Shown here: piece by piece, positions 44,943 to 59,183 of the stretch
How the letters are laid out: each line of letters starts with the position of its first letter
How positions within the stretch are numbered: the first letter of the stretch is position 1
From: Comamonas thiooxydans
GTDB lineage: Bacteria; Pseudomonadota; Gammaproteobacteria; Burkholderiales; Burkholderiaceae_C
DNA: 64,000 nt
Reading direction: 5' to 3'
NCBI RefSeq assembly: GCF_000964545.1
Contig: NZ_BBVD01000002.1
Location: 186,001-250,000, forward strand
Notes under the pieces: model-generated
The model's input: the letters and a program-made list of their open reading frames with translations, nothing else
Databases searched by the model: none
Told to the model about the DNA's origin: nothing
Program-made: the position numbers and the translations under genes

Positions 44943-47900
44943 TCAGTAATGGAGGCGGTAGGCGAGCTGAAGCTCGCGGGTGGTGCCCGTGGTGTTCACA
45001 CCCGACTTGGAAACATTCAATCCCAGCATCAGGTGATCCGCCCCCAGCACGCTGGTGGCCAGACCGAAGCTCAGGTCGTAGCCCGTGCCGTTGATGCTGT
45101 GACGGGTCAGGGCCAGGCTGGCAAACGGCCGCAGTGCGCGCGAGTACTCCTGTGCATAAGGCATATTGGCCGAGATCCGCAGCCCCGAAAAACGGAAATT
45201 GCCGGGCAGCAGATAGTCCATGCCAGCCTCGCTTCCCGACGGCAGATAGCGCAGCACCGCCGCATCCCGGCCGCTCAGTCCCCCGGGGCTGTTGCGGCTG
45301 TAGCGATGCCAGGAGGTGAAGGCGTCGAACTGGACCAAGGGTGCCTCGCCGCGATAGCTATGGGTGTATTGCAGCGTGGTCTGGTTGCCCAGGCCCACGC
45401 GCGCACCGGTCTGCACATGGAAACGCTCATGGGCATACTCCAAGCTGAGCTGATCCAGCCGCGACAGCCTGTAAATTGCACCCACGGCCACGCGATCCTT
45501 CATGCCCCCCATGCGCATGGGCAGCGTTTCCTGCGTCGGCAGGTCGCGGCCCAGCGCAGCCTGAAGGCTCAGGCGGCTGTCCAGGATCTGGGTGTGCGAA
45601 AACTGCATGGGCACATAGCTGTTCATTCCCTGGCGCTGGCCCAGCATGAACTCGCTGCTGGAACCCTGAGTTTTGCGCGTCAGACGCAGGCCCAGGCCAT
45701 GTTCGGACGAAGGCGCCTGTACAAAGCCGCGGCCGTTCACGCTGCGGCGCGTGTGATCGGCATCGATGTCCAGCGCCCAGCGCGGACTTAACGCCAGATG
45801 CCAACTCAGGCGCCGTGCCCGCTCGTCTATGCCATCCAGCCGCCGGCTATGCAACTGCAGGCCTGCATGGTCGCTGAAGGCCAGCAGTTGCTCGGTAAGA
45901 GCCAGATGCAGGCTGTCGTCGTCGGGCTGGTCGTGCTGGGTCTCGAAGGCGGCAGACTGCGCCAGCCTGCCGTCGCCCGTCAGGGTCGCCGCATTGATGC
46001 GGTCGTAGCGCGACAGGCTGGCATCGTATTGCTCCAGCAACTGGCCGACCTGGGCATGATCCTTTTCGGCCAGTGCCACGGTGATCTCGGCCCAAAGTGG
46101 CCGGTTCGCCCGCTTGCTGCGGCTGAAGGCGTACTGCTGCCACAGATAGCCCCGCTCGGTCGAATATTCTCCCTTGTCCTGCAGCCAGGCAATGGCCAGC
46201 TCCACGGCCGCCGGGGAAAGCTCCCGGCCCGTATCGCGGTCCATGCGCATGAGCTCACGCAGCAGGACCAGCTCGTCATCGCCGTGCACTTGTGAGAGCA
46301 TCAACCGGTTGCGGGCCTGACTCTGCACCTTGTCCAGGTCTTCGGGGCTCAGCCAGCGACGCAGCTTGCCACCCGAGGCTCGGCCTGCTGAAGTATCGGC
46401 CAACCCGACATCCCGCGTCTGGAGTGCCTGCCTGACCCACAGCTCGCGCCGCAGCCGCCAGGCCAGATCCACCTGCTGGTTTTGCTCGAGCGCATCGGCG
46501 TAGTTCATCATCCAGAGGAAGTCGTCGCCGTTCTCCTGCAGATGGGGGCGCAGATAGCGCTGCAGGGCCACAGCCGGGCGGGACAGAGCCATATAGGCAG
46601 CCGCCAGCGCATCGTGCATCTCCGGATCCTGGGCCCAGGCCGGCTCGGCCTGCGCCAGCATCGGCGCGAGCAGCGCGGCATTCTGCGTATCTATCAGCAG
46701 CCACAGCAGTGACTGACGCATCAGGGTCGAGCCCCCATCCAGGGCCAGGCCCTTTTGCAGCAGTTCCAGGGCTTTTCTTGCCTGTCCAACATGCTGGTAG
46801 TAAAGCGCTGCGGCGTGCAGAAAAGCCGGCTGCTGAAGCAGCAAACCGGCCGTCTTGGTGTCGGCCAAGGCGCGATCGATCTGCTGACCCGCATGGCTCC
46901 ACTCGTTCAGATCTTCCAGCATATAGAGCGCCTGGGACAAATGGCGCGGATCGTGGAACTGATGCCATGCGCGCAGCGACACCCGAGCCGCCTCACCGCG
47001 ATCGCTGCGAATCAGCAGATTGATGACCTCGTCGAAATCGCGCGCCTTGGCATCCTGCATTTCCAGCAAACGCCTGAAAGCGCCCAGTGCCAAGGCCTCC
47101 TGCTGCTGTTTCTGCGCCACCTCGCCCAGCAGTCGCCAGTATTCGGCCTCGGCTTCAGCTCCCATATCGGCCGGCACCCGTGCCTGGGCATCATCCAGCC
47201 AACTCAGGCCAAGCGCGCGCTCACCTTGCAGAAATGCCAGCACCGCGGCCGGCATGACATGGGCCGGAACGCGCTGCGCCGGATCGCGGAGCAGGCGTTT
47301 CCAGGCATTGAGCGCCACCACGGGTTGGCCGGCACGCTCGGCCAACTGGGCCAGCAGAATCTGTGCCTGCGGCGTGTTCCCATGGGCTTGCAAATAGTCG
47401 ATCGCCGGCTGCGGCTCGGCCTGGCGCTCATAGGCCTGTACCAGCGCCTGCTGCAGTGCTGCATCGCCAGGACGTCGGCCCAGTTCGTGCTTGATACCTT
47501 CCACCAGCGCGCGATCGTCGAACAAGCCCGGCGCCAGTCGCATCACAGACTGCCAGGCAACCTCACGCTGCGTGGCCTGGGCAATGGCCAGCCAGTTGTC
47601 CAGGGCCACCTGCTGGCGCCCGCTCCACTCCGCCACCTGAGCCAGACGCTCGCGCCAAACCATATTCCCCGGAGCCTGGTGCACGGCAGCTGCGGCCACA
47701 CGCCAGGCATCCTCGAGATTGCGGTTCTCGAGGAATACCTGGTAGCCCAGCTCATAGGTTTTGTCGTCGAACGGAAGTCCCGGAGCCTCTTTCCTAGCCG
47801 GTGCGGCAGTGTGCCGCAGCGTCCAGCCCGGAGCCTTCCAGAGCACGGGATGCAGCGCCCAGGCACCATCGTCGGCCCCGCCGCCCCTATCAGCCACGGC

Positions 47901-48809
47901 CCGCATGTTCAGCCATTGCTGCTGCAGCGACAACTTGAGCAGTTGCTTGGCATAGCGCTCTGCCTCGGCCGAAGCGCCGGCCGCACGCGCCAGACCTATC
48001 AGCCGGCGCAGCGTCTCGGGATCGCTGCCCAGCAGCTCCTCCTGCTCGCGCGCCAGCACCAGTGCTTGCTGGGCACGGTTGCCGGCCTGCAGCACCTGCA
48101 AGGCCTGCCACATATACGCGCGCGACTGCTGCACCTCCGGCGCCGCCGCGCTGGCCTCGCGCCACAGCAAGGAGGACTGCTCGTACATGGACAACCCCAG
48201 CGTCTGACGTGCAGCGGCCTCGTACACGCGCGCCTTGCGCTCAGGAGACACCTGTTTACGGGCCAGCTCCTCATAGATTTCCAGGGCCTGTGACTCATCG
48301 TTCAGCACCAGCGCCGAGGATGCCAGATAAAGGCTTTGCTCCTGGCTCAGATCGTCGCGCGGCACGGCCTTGAGCGCCTGCATCACCGCGGGTGCCAGCT
48401 GCCTGACCTGACCATCTGATCCATGGCCCCGCTGCTTGGTTTCCAGATAGCGCTGGTACAGCGTCTGCCAACGATCCCAGGCCTGAGCCGCGGCGCTGGG
48501 CAGAGCCTGCCTGCGCGCCTCCTCCTGGGCCTGTCGCATGGCCTCGAACCGCTGGTGCTTGACCTTGAGCAGGCTCTGCAGACGTTCATTTCCCGGATCG
48601 CTCTTGAGCAGATTGCTCAGGTAGTTGAGCGAAAGCTCGGAATCGTCCGCCGAATCGGCAAGCCGACGCTCCAGCGCCTGCTTGGGGAACAACATCCACA
48701 AGGCTCCTCCGATCAGCACTGCCAGCAGTGCGATCAGCCAGTGAGGAACCGTGGTCGGGCGCTCAGAGCGCACGGCATTGCGCTTGGAGTTGGGCACTGT
48801 GGCTGGCAC
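44943..48809 (-). CDS. pelB: Pel export protein PelB (TPR and outer-membrane porin)
   Basis: Exports Pel through the outer membrane and stimulates PelA through its TPR region. The 1288-residue protein has one N-terminal inner-membrane helix (WLIALLAVLIGGALWML, about 24-40), a very long TPR superhelix and a C-terminal 16-strand-type barrel ending LAYRLHY. No ATG is available near the N-terminus: GTG 48809 gives a 47-base overlap with pelA; GTG 48797 and 48773 are alternatives and none has a clear ribosome binding site. It is somewhat longer than Pseudomonas PelB. Confidence 0.93.
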   Translation of the reverse strand: MPATVPNSKRNAVRSERPTTVPHWLIALLAVLIGGALWMLFPKQALERRLADSADDSELSLNYLSNLLKSDPGNERLQSLLKVKHQRFEAMRQAQEEARRQALPSAAAQAWDRWQTLYQRYLETKQRGHGSDGQVRQLAPAVMQALKAVPRDDLSQEQSLYLASSALVLNDESQALEIYEELARKQVSPERKARVYEAAARQTLGLSMYEQSSLLWREASAAAPEVQQSRAYMWQALQVLQAGNRAQQALVLAREQEELLGSDPETLRRLIGLARAAGASAEAERYAKQLLKLSLQQQWLNMRAVADRGGGADDGAWALHPVLWKAPGWTLRHTAAPARKEAPGLPFDDKTYELGYQVFLENRNLEDAWRVAAAAVHQAPGNMVWRERLAQVAEWSGRQQVALDNWLAIAQATQREVAWQSVMRLAPGLFDDRALVEGIKHELGRRPGDAALQQALVQAYERQAEPQPAIDYLQAHGNTPQAQILLAQLAERAGQPVVALNAWKRLLRDPAQRVPAHVMPAAVLAFLQGERALGLSWLDDAQARVPADMGAEAEAEYWRLLGEVAQKQQQEALALGAFRRLLEMQDAKARDFDEVINLLIRSDRGEAARVSLRAWHQFHDPRHLSQALYMLEDLNEWSHAGQQIDRALADTKTAGLLLQQPAFLHAAALYYQHVGQARKALELLQKGLALDGGSTLMRQSLLWLLIDTQNAALLAPMLAQAEPAWAQDPEMHDALAAAYMALSRPAVALQRYLRPHLQENGDDFLWMMNYADALEQNQQVDLAWRLRRELWVRQALQTRDVGLADTSAGRASGGKLRRWLSPEDLDKVQSQARNRLMLSQVHGDDELVLLRELMRMDRDTGRELSPAAVELAIAWLQDKGEYSTERGYLWQQYAFSRSKRANRPLWAEITVALAEKDHAQVGQLLEQYDASLSRYDRINAATLTGDGRLAQSAAFETQHDQPDDDSLHLALTEQLLAFSDHAGLQLHSRRLDGIDERARRLSWHLALSPRWALDIDADHTRRSVNGRGFVQAPSSEHGLGLRLTRKTQGSSSEFMLGQRQGMNSYVPMQFSHTQILDSRLSLQAALGRDLPTQETLPMRMGGMKDRVAVGAIYRLSRLDQLSLEYAHERFHVQTGARVGLGNQTTLQYTHSYRGEAPLVQFDAFTSWHRYSRNSPGGLSGRDAAVLRYLPSGSEAGMDYLLPGNFRFSGLRISANMPYAQEYSRALRPFASLALTRHSINGTGYDLSFGLATSVLGADHLMLGLNVSKSGVNTTGTTRELQLAYRLHY

Positions 48810-51573
48810 TTCTGAAGGAGCGGATGGAGGAGCGGTCCGCAGCGGGAACCGCGCTGATGGAGGAACTGGCAGCGGCAGCGCTCAGCGAGCAGCCAGGCGG
48901 CAGATACATGCGCAGCTCCAGCGGCACATGACCTTCCAGCGTGAAGCGCAGACTGCCGTCGGCCTGGGTCTGCCAGTCCTTGAGGCGAGCATTGGCATCC
49001 ACCAGATAGGGGGTGGAGGCGGTCGGTGCGGCCCCTGTACGCACCACCATCCGAGCTACGCCGTCGGTCAGGTGCAGATAGCTGCCGTCCACTCCCGGCG
49101 CATAGCCGGCAACGCCCGTGCTTTCGGCCATCACAGGAGTGCCCAGGCCCGGCGGCAGGCGCAGCGTACGCAATCGCCCGGGGCCGCGCAGGCGCCAGCC
49201 TTCGCCATCCCGGCCGATCGCAAACTGGTAGAAATCCTCTACCTTGCGTATGTATTCCGAGCCGTAGACCGGGTGCAGCTTGCGGCTCAGCGCCCATTGA
49301 TAGGCCTTGTGCAAGGCCTTGAGGCTGGCCTGCTTGCTGGCCGAATAGGAGTGGTAATAGATGTCCACCGCCTTGAAGCGTCGCGGCGCATCGGTCATCT
49401 CAAAGGTCTCGATAACGCGTTCGAAGCCGTAGAACGGGCCATGCCACAGATTGGTGTAGATGTTCTCGTTGGTGACCGGGGCATAGATCTGCAGATGCCC
49501 GCCCTTGTGTATGCCCCAGCTCTTGACCTCGGTGATGGACGGATTGCTGCGCATGATCGAGGTATCCCCGCCATTCATGTTCAGCAGGCCTGCGGCATCG
49601 GAGATGGCCAGCGCATCGGCGCCGGGTGCCGTATCGCCGGTCCACAGGAACACCTTGACCGGCTTGCCTGAGGGAGCCAAGCGCTGGCTGATGTAGTCGA
49701 CCGAACCCACAATCTCCCGGCGCAGATCCATTTCATAGCCGGGAATGCTGAGGTTCAGGCTGGCCTCCTTGCTTTCGGCAAACAGTCCATGGCTTACGGA
49801 GCGATCCCAGAGATAGGGGTGGGAATAGGAGTGGCTGGCGATCTCCACATGCGGCATGGCAAAGATGCGTTTGGCAATGCCCTCGAGCTGATCTGCCCAT
49901 TGCGGATACAGGCCCTTGGGCGAAACCTCGGCCTCGATCACGGACACCGTGTGGGGAATACGGTAGCGCTCGAGGATCTCGCGGCGCAGCATCTCTCCGG
50001 CAAAGGGTGCACCGGGCGCTTCGGCCTTGGATGGGAATCCGTCTCCATCCACATGGGCCAGCAGCAGACGGCGGCCGTTCTCGGTGGTCACATCGGGGAC
50101 GGGAATGTCTTCAAGCCGCAATGCCTGCTTGAGCAGCGCGAAAGGATCGACCACCCAGCGCGACTGCTCGGTGCCCGGCACGTCCGTCAGCACATAAGGC
50201 GTCATCACAAAACCGCCCCAGGGCGTGATGGCGGCAGAGACGAAGCGTCGGCCCTTGGCATCGTCAAAGGACAGCAGTTGCCGGCTTTGCTGCAGCAGCT
50301 GCGGCGTCAGCAGCCAGCCCGTGTAGTCGTGGGCCGGCAGCCCGGGCTCGGTCTCGAACCCCATGGCAGCCGCCTGCTCGGCCTTTTTCAGCGGAAAGGC
50401 CGGAACGGTCTCCATGGCGCGCACGCCCAGCGTGCTCGCAAGCGTACGATCCAGGGGCACGCCGGGCGCCTCCATCATCAGCAGCGGCATACCCTGCTGG
50501 ACCTGGCGCACCATCCAGCTGCGCACATCCTTGAAGCGCGTGTCGGGAATGGCCCCGCCGAACCAGCTCACCACACCTGCGTAGCGATCCCGTCCCACGT
50601 CAGTGGGCAGTGCCGAGCGCACATCGGCATAGTCGACCACATAGCCCATGTAGTTGATGGGCATCTCGAGGAAGCGATGGGCCGATGCGTAATCGAGCGC
50701 GGGATCGTCGGCTCCGTTGTAGAGCACCAGTATCCGACGCGCCACGGCCTCGACCCGCCCCATGCCCAGGGTCTGCAGACCGGCATCGCTCACCCAGGCA
50801 ATGATGCCCAGCTGCGCAATGCGCTGTGCGGTGGCCCGTGTAGTGTCGCGGTCATGCGGCGCCACATAGTCAATGGCCAGCACCGGCAGCTTGTCGCGCT
50901 CTCGTATGGTTTGCAGCTGCTGCAGAAGCCAGTCGCGGTCCTTGGCAGAAACTTCCACATAGCGCTTGAGATTGGCATCCCAGCCGCGATACAACGACTC
51001 GGCCGCCACCATCTGAATCTTGTCGCGCACTCGCGGCACGATCTCGAAGCCGCGGTTCAGTATCAGCTTGATGCCGGGAAAGCGGCTGTGCAAGGTGTCG
51101 ATGACGCGGACCAGGCCATCCTGCTGCGCCGCTTCATCGAAGTGTGCGGCCAGGCGGTAGGAGTCCAGGGTATCCAGGAAAAAACCTCTGTAGCCCTTTT
51201 CCCAGAGCGGTGCAATCACTTGCTGAGCAAAGAACTCCGGCCACTGCGCCGGGGTCTGGTCGATCACGATGGAACGCCAGGCTCCATTGCGCGCCATCTG
51301 CCATGCGGCCGGCAGCTTCTTGAAGTAGGCCCGCTCCGGCAGTACTTCGGCTACCGAGGCATAGGCATAGAGTTCGCTGCCGGGCGCCTGGTCGCGCAAA
51401 CGCTGCGGGTCGTAGCCATGGTCGGGCTCTACAACGGCAATGTCGTAAAGACCGAGTTCGCTCAGCGAAGCCTTGGCTCCATAGTAGATGGCAACCGACG
51501 GCTCCGCAGCCTGGCTGCTCCAACCGTACAACAAGGCGCAGCAGAACACGCAACTTCGCAGAAAAGCATTCAC
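48763..51573 (-). CDS. pelA: Pel hydrolase/deacetylase PelA
   Basis: Periplasmic modifying enzyme of Pel. The 936-residue protein has a signal peptide (cleavage after SQAA), an N-terminal glycoside-hydrolase domain (GH114/GH166-like, candidate acid E192 in AAESLY), and a NodB-type deacetylase domain with D509 and D511 in HVDGDG and H581/H585 in SHSYSHP, followed by a C-terminal beta domain. The start is GTG 51573 with AGGG upstream. It is the first gene of pelABCDEFG and shares 47 bases with pelB. Confidence 0.96.
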   Translation of the reverse strand: MNAFLRSCVFCCALLYGWSSQAAEPSVAIYYGAKASLSELGLYDIAVVEPDHGYDPQRLRDQAPGSELYAYASVAEVLPERAYFKKLPAAWQMARNGAWRSIVIDQTPAQWPEFFAQQVIAPLWEKGYRGFFLDTLDSYRLAAHFDEAAQQDGLVRVIDTLHSRFPGIKLILNRGFEIVPRVRDKIQMVAAESLYRGWDANLKRYVEVSAKDRDWLLQQLQTIRERDKLPVLAIDYVAPHDRDTTRATAQRIAQLGIIAWVSDAGLQTLGMGRVEAVARRILVLYNGADDPALDYASAHRFLEMPINYMGYVVDYADVRSALPTDVGRDRYAGVVSWFGGAIPDTRFKDVRSWMVRQVQQGMPLLMMEAPGVPLDRTLASTLGVRAMETVPAFPLKKAEQAAAMGFETEPGLPAHDYTGWLLTPQLLQQSRQLLSFDDAKGRRFVSAAITPWGGFVMTPYVLTDVPGTEQSRWVVDPFALLKQALRLEDIPVPDVTTENGRRLLLAHVDGDGFPSKAEAPGAPFAGEMLRREILERYRIPHTVSVIEAEVSPKGLYPQWADQLEGIAKRIFAMPHVEIASHSYSHPYLWDRSVSHGLFAESKEASLNLSIPGYEMDLRREIVGSVDYISQRLAPSGKPVKVFLWTGDTAPGADALAISDAAGLLNMNGGDTSIMRSNPSITEVKSWGIHKGGHLQIYAPVTNENIYTNLWHGPFYGFERVIETFEMTDAPRRFKAVDIYYHSYSASKQASLKALHKAYQWALSRKLHPVYGSEYIRKVEDFYQFAIGRDGEGWRLRGPGRLRTLRLPPGLGTPVMAESTGVAGYAPGVDGSYLHLTDGVARMVVRTGAAPTASTPYLVDANARLKDWQTQADGSLRFTLEGHVPLELRMYLPPGCSLSAAAASSSISAVPAADRSSIRSFRSASHSAQLQAQCRAL

Positions 51574-51947
51574 GACCAGGCCCTCATGTTGTTGGTTTAC
51601 ACGTTAATTGATAGTTATCATAAATTAATATGCATTTTTGAATTGTTATTAACTTTTAAATATATAGACTGACTCACGAATATTCTGTGCAGGTACGCTG
51701 CCAAATACCTACTAAAAACCCCGAAAATACTCAAACCCAATGACCCCCAATGACCCAAACGAAGCGCGGAGGAAATTCGCTCGGCTTGACTGGTCAGAAA
51801 GGGATGCAAGCAAGGCTCCCCGGATCACTGCACCGCGCACCAGGGCCGTGCGCGAATCGGCGTCCCGGCTGCTGTCCAGCGGATGAAGCCAATGTGGGGG
51901 ACACTGTGGCACAGCACCATCTGGGCCGAATCTCCGGACGACTGACC
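51574..51947. promoter_or_regulatory. AT-rich upstream region of the pel operon
   Basis: About 375 bases without a supported gene. The first 120 bases upstream of pelA are strongly AT-rich and contain an inverted repeat TGATA-GT-TATCA (51609-51620), a possible regulator site. The remainder has normal GC; open frames there on both strands lack recognisable features. Promoters cannot be placed with confidence. Confidence 0.5.
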
Positions 51948-52088
51948 ATGAACAACCACAGCGATGCGGCGCAATACGAGATCGATCTTTCGTCGGCCGG
52001 GCAATTGCCGGACTGGAAGGCGGAGCTTGATATGGAACGCATGTGCGCGGACACCTGGCGCCGACAAAGCTCGGCCGCCACACCCTGA
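51948..52088 (+). CDS. Possible 46-residue protein upstream of the DUF3293 gene
   Basis: Short frame beginning MNNHSDAAQYEIDL and ending 11 bases before the DUF3293 start. The composition is polar and acidic with tryptophans (LPDWKAELDM, DTWRRQ), more protein-like than the antisense frames, but there is no ribosome binding site and no family that I recognise. It may be spurious. Confidence 0.3.
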   Translation: MNNHSDAAQYEIDLSSAGQLPDWKAELDMERMCADTWRRQSSAATP

Positions 52089-52099
52089 ATCTGACGGGC

Positions 52100-52531
52100 A
52101 TGCAGGACACGCAGCTTCCCTCTTCATTGCAGCAGGCTTACCATCGCGCCGAATATCGCGTGCATGATCAAAGCGGGCTGGACTGGCGGCTGCAAGTCGA
52201 CAGACTCCAGCCCCTGCTGCTCACGCACTACAGCGCACACCAGGTGGACTGCGCAAGCTTTCTCACGGCCTGCAATCCTCGGGGGCAGTTGCTGTCCGAT
52301 GCGGACAACGCCAGGCGCATGCAGCAGCTGCGCCAGACGCTGCGCGTCGGCGCCTGGATATTTTCCGAAGGCCAGGGTCTGGATCCGCAAGGCCTGTGGC
52401 CCGGCGAAGCCAGCGTGCTGGTGTGGGGCATGGACGCCCCCACGGCCCGCGCCTGGGGCGAGCAATGGGAGCAGAACGCCGTGCTCTGGTGCGGCGCCGA
52501 TGCCATCCCCCAGCTGCTATGGCTCAGATAA
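52100..52531 (+). CDS. DUF3293 domain-containing protein
   Basis: A 143-residue protein of unknown function matching the DUF3293 layout: FLTACNPRGQLLSDADNARRM in the middle and a C-terminal WPGEASVLVWGM segment. The ATG at 52100 is preferred over the longer frame from 52043. No signal peptide; probably cytosolic. It is divergent from pelA and convergent with gltD. Confidence 0.72.
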   Translation: MQDTQLPSSLQQAYHRAEYRVHDQSGLDWRLQVDRLQPLLLTHYSAHQVDCASFLTACNPRGQLLSDADNARRMQQLRQTLRVGAWIFSEGQGLDPQGLWPGEASVLVWGMDAPTARAWGEQWEQNAVLWCGADAIPQLLWLR

Positions 52532-52649
52532 AGCGTTCTGATAGCAGCTTGCACACGCTCTTCCTAGTTATCAGCCACAAACATACCCGAAATCGTTATT
52601 CATAAATCGCATGCAGCTATCAATTCAGCTACTAGTCGATTGAGGCCAT

Positions 52650-52675
52650 AAAAAAAGGCGCCCCGGTGGGCGCCT
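52650..52675 (-). terminator. Intrinsic terminator after gltD
   Basis: Stem AGGCGCC (52656-52662) with GGCGCCT (52669-52675), a 6-base loop and a T7 tract on the minus strand, 40 bases beyond the gltD stop. Confidence 0.85.
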
Positions 52676-52715
52676 GTGAAAATCTTGAATATGCCTTGGC
52701 TCGCAAGGCCTTGGG

Positions 52716-54191
52716 TCAGCGAGGCAGTTCGCTGGCGCCCATCAGGAACTCGTCCACGGCACGTGCGGCCTGGCGGCCTTCACGAATCGCCCACACGACC
52801 AGCGACTGGCCACGGCGGATGTCGCCGGCAGCGAACACCTTGGGCACGCTGGTGGCATAGCCGCCAATGAAATCGGTGCTGGCCTTGGCGTTGCCGCGTG
52901 CATCCTTGTCGACGCCAAAGGCTTCGAGCACGGTGGCGACAGGGTTCACAAAGCCCATGGCCAGCAGCACCAGATCCGCAGGCCAGACCTTTTCCGTGCC
53001 GGGCACTTCGCTCAGCTTGCCGTCCTTGAACTCGACCTGGACGGTGGTCAGGCTCTTGACCTTGCCCTTTTCGCCGCCGAACTCCTTGGTGGAGATGGCG
53101 AACTCGCGGACCACGCCTTCGTCGTGGCTGGACGAGGTACGCAGCTTGATCGGCCAGTAAGGCCAGACCAGGGGCTTGTTCTCCTGCTCGGGCGGCATGG
53201 GCATGACCTCGAACTGGGTCACGCTCTTGGCGCCATGGCGGTTGGAGGTGCCCACACAGTCGGAGCCGGTGTCGCCACCGCCGATGACGATGACATGCTT
53301 GCCGTCGGCACGGATCTGACCCTTGAGCTTGTCGCCCGCGTTGACCTTGTTCTGCTGGGGCAGGAACTCCATCGCGAAGTGCACGCCTTCCAGATCGCGG
53401 CCAGGCACGGGCAGATCACGCGACTGCTCGGAGCCGCCGGTCAGCAGCACGGCGTCGAACTCGGCATTGAGCTGCTCGGGGCTGATGGTTTCCTTGGCCC
53501 AGTTGGTGACCTTGGAATCCTTGCCCAGACCGTCCTTGCCGGCAATCAGCACGCCGGTGCGAATCTTCAGGCCTTCGGCCACCATCTGCTCGACACGGCG
53601 GTCGATCAGGCCCTTGTCCAGCTTGAAGTCGGGAATGCCGTAGCGCAGCAGGCCGCCCACGCGGTCGTTCTTCTCGAACAGGGTCACGTCGTGGCCGGCG
53701 CGCACCAGTTGCTGGGCTGCCGCCATGCCGGCAGGGCCGGCACCGACCACGGCCACCTTCTTGCCGGTCTTGTGCTTGGGCAGCAGGGGCTTGACCCAGC
53801 CTTCGCTCCAGGCACGGTCGATGATGGAGTGCTCGATGGACTTGATGCCGATGGCGTCGCCATTGATATTGGCCACGCAGGCAGCTTCGCAGGGTGCGGG
53901 GCAGATGCGGCCCGTGAACTCGGGGAAGTTGTTGGTGCTGTGCAGCGTGGTGATGGCGTTCTTCCAGTCACCCTGGTACACGAGGTCGTTGAAGTCCGGA
54001 ATGATGTTGTTGACCGGGCAGCCGTTGTTGCAGAACGGCGTGCCGCAGTCCATGCAGCGTGCAGCCTGCACCTTGGCCTGATCGGTGGTCAGGCCGATGA
54101 CGAATTCCTTGTAGTGCTTGAGACGTTCCGCAACGGGGGCATAGCCCTCTTCGATGCGCTCGTATTCCATGAAGCCGGTGGTCTTTCCCAT
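52716..54191 (-). CDS. gltD: Glutamate synthase [NADPH] small subunit
   Basis: Beta subunit of GOGAT: FAD-containing, passes electrons from NADPH to the large subunit. The 491-residue protein has the N-terminal iron-sulfur cysteines (MDCGTPFCNNGCP and CPAPCEAAC), FAD motif GAGPAGMAAAQQL and NADPH motif GGGDTGSDC. It lies 73 bases after gltB and is followed by a strong terminator. Confidence 0.97.
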   Translation of the reverse strand: MGKTTGFMEYERIEEGYAPVAERLKHYKEFVIGLTTDQAKVQAARCMDCGTPFCNNGCPVNNIIPDFNDLVYQGDWKNAITTLHSTNNFPEFTGRICPAPCEAACVANINGDAIGIKSIEHSIIDRAWSEGWVKPLLPKHKTGKKVAVVGAGPAGMAAAQQLVRAGHDVTLFEKNDRVGGLLRYGIPDFKLDKGLIDRRVEQMVAEGLKIRTGVLIAGKDGLGKDSKVTNWAKETISPEQLNAEFDAVLLTGGSEQSRDLPVPGRDLEGVHFAMEFLPQQNKVNAGDKLKGQIRADGKHVIVIGGGDTGSDCVGTSNRHGAKSVTQFEVMPMPPEQENKPLVWPYWPIKLRTSSSHDEGVVREFAISTKEFGGEKGKVKSLTTVQVEFKDGKLSEVPGTEKVWPADLVLLAMGFVNPVATVLEAFGVDKDARGNAKASTDFIGGYATSVPKVFAAGDIRRGQSLVVWAIREGRQAARAVDEFLMGASELPR

Positions 54192-54264
54192 GATCTTTAA
54201 TCCTTGAAATCTGTGTTCGCTTGCAGTGCGGTGGCCGCCTGGCCGCCACCGCTTGGAGCCGTGT

Positions 54265-59001
<4,737 letters not shown>

Positions 59002-59070
59002 GGGGAATCCTCTTATATCAATCGCGGGGAACGCAAGATTACGACAGGACATGAAGTTATGCAATAAGTT

Positions 59071-59128
59071 TTAATTAGGGTCAGATTCCAATTAATTACC
59101 AACTTTTCTTATTTGAATTTAATTAGGG
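59071..59128. repeat. REP-like hairpin and direct repeats beside the RAYT gene
   Basis: TTAATTAGG (59071-59079) pairs with CCAATTAA (59088-59095) except for one bulged A, with the loop GTCAGATT. The 11-mer TTTAATTAGGG occurs at 59070-59080 and again at 59118-59128. This AT-rich patch lies downstream of the RAYT transposase gene and just upstream of gltB; short hairpins with GGGTCAGA-type loops are commonly found beside such genes. Confidence 0.55.
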
Positions 59129-59183
59129 ACATATAAAAATAAAACAAAGCAATCCAATAAAAACAAGAAGTTGGAAAAGCCGC

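Noticed and set aside
49789..51672. 627-codon plus-strand frame
   Set aside because: Antisense to pelA, whose signal peptide, hydrolase and deacetylase motifs are intact.
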